Assembly (NCBI GenBank): GCA_938010625.1
Contig: CALLVJ010000125.1
Location: 1 to 23,205, forward strand
DNA length: 23,205 nt
Reading direction: 5' to 3'
Source: an uncultured Stomatobaculum sp.
GTDB taxonomy: Bacteria; Bacillota; Clostridia; Lachnospirales; Lachnospiraceae
The notes under the pieces: model-generated
Databases searched by the model: none
What the model saw: the letters and a program-made list of their open reading frames with translations, nothing else
What the model was told of the DNA's origin: nothing
Position numbers and translations under genes: made by a program
Shown: piece by piece, positions 20,546 through 23,205 of the stretch
Layout of the letters: each line of letters starts with the position of its first letter
How positions within the stretch are numbered: the stretch's first letter is position 1

Positions 20546-23205
20546 ATGAGGAAGTATGGACTAAAAGCCCTCGCGATTGCGACGGCAATGAGTATGGCTG
20601 TCAGCGCTCCACTTCAGGTATTTGCAAAACAGCGCGCAAATACGGCGGGAAGTTGGAAGCAGAGTGGTGAGAACTGGTCGTTTCAAGATGAGAAAGGACA
20701 GACTGTTCTCGGTTGGATCTATGAAAACGGCAGCTGGAGTTATATAGATCCCAAGACAGGAAACTTGCGCAGCGGCTGGTTAGATCTCGCAGATGGCAGC
20801 CGGTATTTTTTCAGCAACCGGTATGATGGCAGCTTCGGGAAGATGCTGACAGGCTGGAACTGGATTGACGGCAACTGTTACTATTTTGGGAGTGAGGCCG
20901 ATGAGAGCGAGGGGAAACTCGCAAAAGGCGGTACAACGCCGGACGGTTATCGCGTGGATCAGGATGGCAAATGGGTTGATGAGAATGGAGTCATTCAGAT
21001 GCGTGCCGGTGAGGGCTATGATACAAAACAGAGCAAAGCGAGCATCGGCAAGCGGGGCAGTAAGGTTTCTTCTGGCAAGAGAAGCAGCAGCGGTGGCAGT
21101 CGCAGCAGTGGAAGAAAAGGTGGTGGCTCCGGTGGTTCGGGCGGCGGCAGTTCGCATAAGAATCCAGTTGAGCCGACAGAGCCGACCAAGCCTGTAAAGC
21201 CGGAAGAACAGACCAGGCCGACAGAGACAGAGGAACAGACCAAGCCGGCAAAGGCGCAGAAGGATCGGAACCAACAGGTCACAGAAGACGGCGCGCTGGC
21301 AAGTCCGAGCAATCCAGCGCGTCCGACAGAGGCTGATAAGTCGGTGCGTCCAACAGAGCCTGATAACACGGGACGCCCGACAGCGCCTGCAACACCGACG
21401 TTTCCGGCAGAGAACTCGGAGCAGCCGGATCATCCTACGGGACCAGTTGAGCCTGATCTGCCAGGTAAGCCGGAACAGCCGAAGGACAAGAAGTCCACAA
21501 CGACTGAGGCAAAGAGCAGAATGGTTCACCTCGGCTTTGCGGACTTTGTGACGGTGGTATTCCGCACGGGCACACTCGAAGACCACAGTATTTATGTGGA
21601 TGATGTCGATGTGACGGAGGCTGTGCAGAAGGTGGATGATGCCGGTCGCATTGTGAAATGGGCAACTACAGTGGTCTCGCCGAAGGTGCTCCGCGTGGTC
21701 AACAAGGCGGATGGCAGCACGGAGCAGACCGTGCGTTTAAATGCGGGATCTGCAGCCGAGACGGTGCGACCGGGCAATCCGGCAGATCAGCCGGATTATA
21801 TTCTGTCTCGCGGGCGTGTCTCGAAATTTGACTATTACCTTGCGCCGAAGGATAAAGAGGGCAATGATCGCATTCTCCCGGTAACGACGACCTTTGACCT
21901 CACACAGGAGAGAAAGGAAAACAGCAACGCAGTCACAACACAGTTTTATGTGAAGCCGGTCGTGATTGGTGCGGACGGCAGAGGGGTTGAGAAGGACAAC
22001 ATTGTCATCAAGTTCAATGTCGAAAACGAGGAGCAGAAGAAGTGGTTTGAGGGCATTGACAGCTTGAAGATTCTGAACAGTGAAAACTGGCCGGTCAACC
22101 AGGGACCTACGTTTACGACAGAAGTCAAGGATACAAAGCACGGCAGAAATGGCATTATTCAGATTCCGACTGGACAGGATAACATGCGAAGCAGAGGCAT
22201 TTACCGCGTCAATATTCATTCCAGTTATACAGATGAGACCGTCACAGTGCCGTTTGAGCTCGTGAGCAGCGCTGCGTTCAGCTTGAAACAGCGCATTGAG
22301 ACGGCCAATCCGAAGGCAGGCGAGCGAGTCCAGTTCAATATTGAGGCAAAGGGCGGAGAGAGCTTTGGCAATGACTTGAAGATTGATTCCATGCGCGTCA
22401 CGCTGAAAAAACCGAACGGCAAGGTCGTGGAATTAAAGTACATCGACGATTTCTTCAACTTTGGAGACCTCTTTGTCCTTTACGGCAAGAGCTCCAATGC
22501 GGAGAAGACGGTCAATACAGATGAGGTCGGCATCTATACACTCTCCTTAAAGTATTCCGGCTATCAGCCGATCAAGACAAAGTTTGAGGTTTTCCCGGGC
22601 AAATCTTTCTTGCAGGAAGAGGACAGTGCGAGCGAGGCCAGTGCAAAGCGCGAGGCGAGAAAGAAGCTGGTCGAAATTGATGCGGTTTCGAGCGCGACCA
22701 CGGGATCTGTCTCCAGTAAGAAGAGCAGCGGAGGTAGCAGCGGCGGCGGACAGTATGTAGATGGACGCATGGTCTTTAACTATGATTTACTGACCAATGC
22801 GCTGATTCTGAACGAGATTGAGGCGCTGAACGAGGACGCGCGTGCGGTTGTGAAGCGTTATTTCAATACGACAGAGAGCGACTACATCTATGAAGAAGGC
22901 GCGGATAGGCTGTACAGTTTCAGAGACTATCTGGATGCTTATAAGGAGATCCGTCTGCTCGGCGGCATGAATCTTAATTTTAGGGATTATGCTGAGGGGC
23001 ATTCGGCGGCGGATTATGCGGGACCGAATGAAGTGCAGAATGTCCTGGAGGATGGAAGTCTCGGCGCGCTCACAAGCTTTAAGTTCTATAAGGGCGACAA
23101 GGTTCCGGTCTTCACCGGCACAACAGAGATTGCGGGCAATGATTTTGTGCTGCATACGGACAATGCAGCTTATCTCGGCGCCATTCAGGGCATTTATCTG
23201 GATGG
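20546..23205 (+). CDS. Large secreted modular surface protein with cell-wall-binding repeats (3' end outside window)
   Basis: The frame is open from ATG 20546 (aagaggag upstream) to the window edge, giving 886 residues. A signal peptide (MRKYGLKALAIATAMSMA to a likely VFA-KQ cut near residue 27) is followed by choline/glucan-binding-type wall repeats (about 40-150) such as GWIYENGSWSYIDPKTGNLR and LTGWNWIDGNCYYF. Next come a Gly/Ser/Arg linker (about 165-205), a long Pro/Thr/Glu/Lys linker (about 205-320) with PTEPTKP and RPTEPD units, and beta-rich domains from about 325 (FADFVTVVFRTGTLEDHSIY) to 700. IDAVSSATTGS occurs near 711-721, then a second Gly/Ser linker (SSGGSSGGG) and another domain. 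It is probably bound non-covalently to the wall and may act in adhesion or ligand binding. Domain functions beyond the repeats are not recognised. Confidence 0.85.
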   Translation, partial: MRKYGLKALAIATAMSMAVSAPLQVFAKQRANTAGSWKQSGENWSFQDEKGQTVLGWIYENGSWSYIDPKTGNLRSGWLDLADGSRYFFSNRYDGSFGKMLTGWNWIDGNCYYFGSEADESEGKLAKGGTTPDGYRVDQDGKWVDENGVIQMRAGEGYDTKQSKASIGKRGSKVSSGKRSSSGGSRSSGRKGGGSGGSGGGSSHKNPVEPTEPTKPVKPEEQTRPTETEEQTKPAKAQKDRNQQVTEDGALASPSNPARPTEADKSVRPTEPDNTGRPTAPATPTFPAENSEQPDHPTGPVEPDLPGKPEQPKDKKSTTTEAKSRMVHLGFADFVTVVFRTGTLEDHSIYVDDVDVTEAVQKVDDAGRIVKWATTVVSPKVLRVVNKADGSTEQTVRLNAGSAAETVRPGNPADQPDYILSRGRVSKFDYYLAPKDKEGNDRILPVTTTFDLTQERKENSNAVTTQFYVKPVVIGADGRGVEKDNIVIKFNVENEEQKKWFEGIDSLKILNSENWPVNQGPTFTTEVKDTKHGRNGIIQIPTGQDNMRSRGIYRVNIHSSYTDETVTVPFELVSSAAFSLKQRIETANPKAGERVQFNIEAKGGESFGNDLKIDSMRVTLKKPNGKVVELKYIDDFFNFGDLFVLYGKSSNAEKTVNTDEVGIYTLSLKYSGYQPIKTKFEVFPGKSFLQEEDSASEASAKREARKKLVEIDAVSSATTGSVSSKKSSGGSSGGGQYVDGRMVFNYDLLTNALILNEIEALNEDARAVVKRYFNTTESDYIYEEGADRLYSFRDYLDAYKEIRLLGGMNLNFRDYAEGHSAADYAGPNEVQNVLEDGSLGALTSFKFYKGDKVPVFTGTTEIAGNDFVLHTDNAAYLGAIQGIYLD

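Noticed and set aside
20780..21586. 268-codon open frame antisense to the surface-protein gene
   Set aside because: Made of low-complexity Arg/Leu/Cys runs mirrored from the Gly/Ser and Pro/Thr linkers; the plus-strand frame is continuous and has a signal peptide.
1..23205. CRISPR array, tRNA genes, intact insertion sequence or integrase
   Set aside because: No regularly spaced short repeats, no cloverleaf-like segments and no transposase or integrase motifs were found on either strand.

Overview
The window reads as chromosomal DNA of a moderately high-GC member of the Clostridia, most likely a Lachnospiraceae-type bacterium. This is inference from gene order and content: rpmG-secE-nusG-rplKA-rplJL with an L10 leader, mreB-recD2-comFC, a split ThrE exporter, a UviB-type holin and a choline-binding-type surface protein. 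Almost every real gene has a GGAGG-like ribosome site, and vegetative promoters of the TTGACA/TATAAT type are visible. No tRNA, rRNA, CRISPR array or intact insertion sequence was found.

Layout. 1-540: the 3' end of an unrecognised gene and its terminator. 540-912: no protein gene, but a candidate structured RNA (about 570-713) and a mreB leader with a terminator-like palindrome. 913-4899: mreB, recD2 and comFC, the last two overlapping by 4 nt. 4900-6694: a DAHP synthase gene (class I, AroF/G/H type) bracketed by two direct copies of a roughly 120-bp repeat, plus a start-less ORF remnant. 6592-10008: the core translation/transcription block rpmG, secE, nusG, rplK, rplA, then a separate promoter and L10 leader driving rplJ and rplL. 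It ends in a strong terminator and is not followed by rpoBC. 10038-13483: a promoter and a tight set of pgcA-like phosphohexomutase, thioredoxin-fold protein, CcdA and membrane-anchored TlpA/ResA-like thioredoxin. The last three look like a thiol relay from cytoplasm to the outer face of the membrane. 13487-14125 (minus): a stand-alone RelA/SpoT-type HD hydrolase. 14262-16559: a nitroreductase-family protein and the two halves of a ThrE/YjjP-YjjB-type exporter.

16560-20450 is an accessory, more AT-rich stretch full of decay. It holds a CPBP-family membrane protease gene with an in-frame TAA before its last conserved motif, a peptidoglycan-binding-domain remnant, and a YcxB-like membrane protein gene broken by two frameshifts. 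It also holds a zinc-ribbon protein lacking one ligand cysteine and a tiny ORF that looks frameshifted at an A6 run. These are followed by an apparently intact pair, a sigma-70-like factor and a UviB/BhlA holin-like peptide, both probably using TTG starts. From 20546 to the window edge runs a large secreted modular surface protein with cell-wall-binding repeats, Gly/Ser and Pro/Thr/Glu linkers and further domains. It is open at the right edge and has its own promoter.

The most notable biology is the sigma factor / holin / repeat-bearing secreted protein order at 19.6-23.2 kb, which recalls the uviAB and tcdR-tcdE arrangements of clostridia. Next come the candidate structured RNA upstream of mreB and the cluster of single-event gene disruptions between 16.7 and 19.7 kb.
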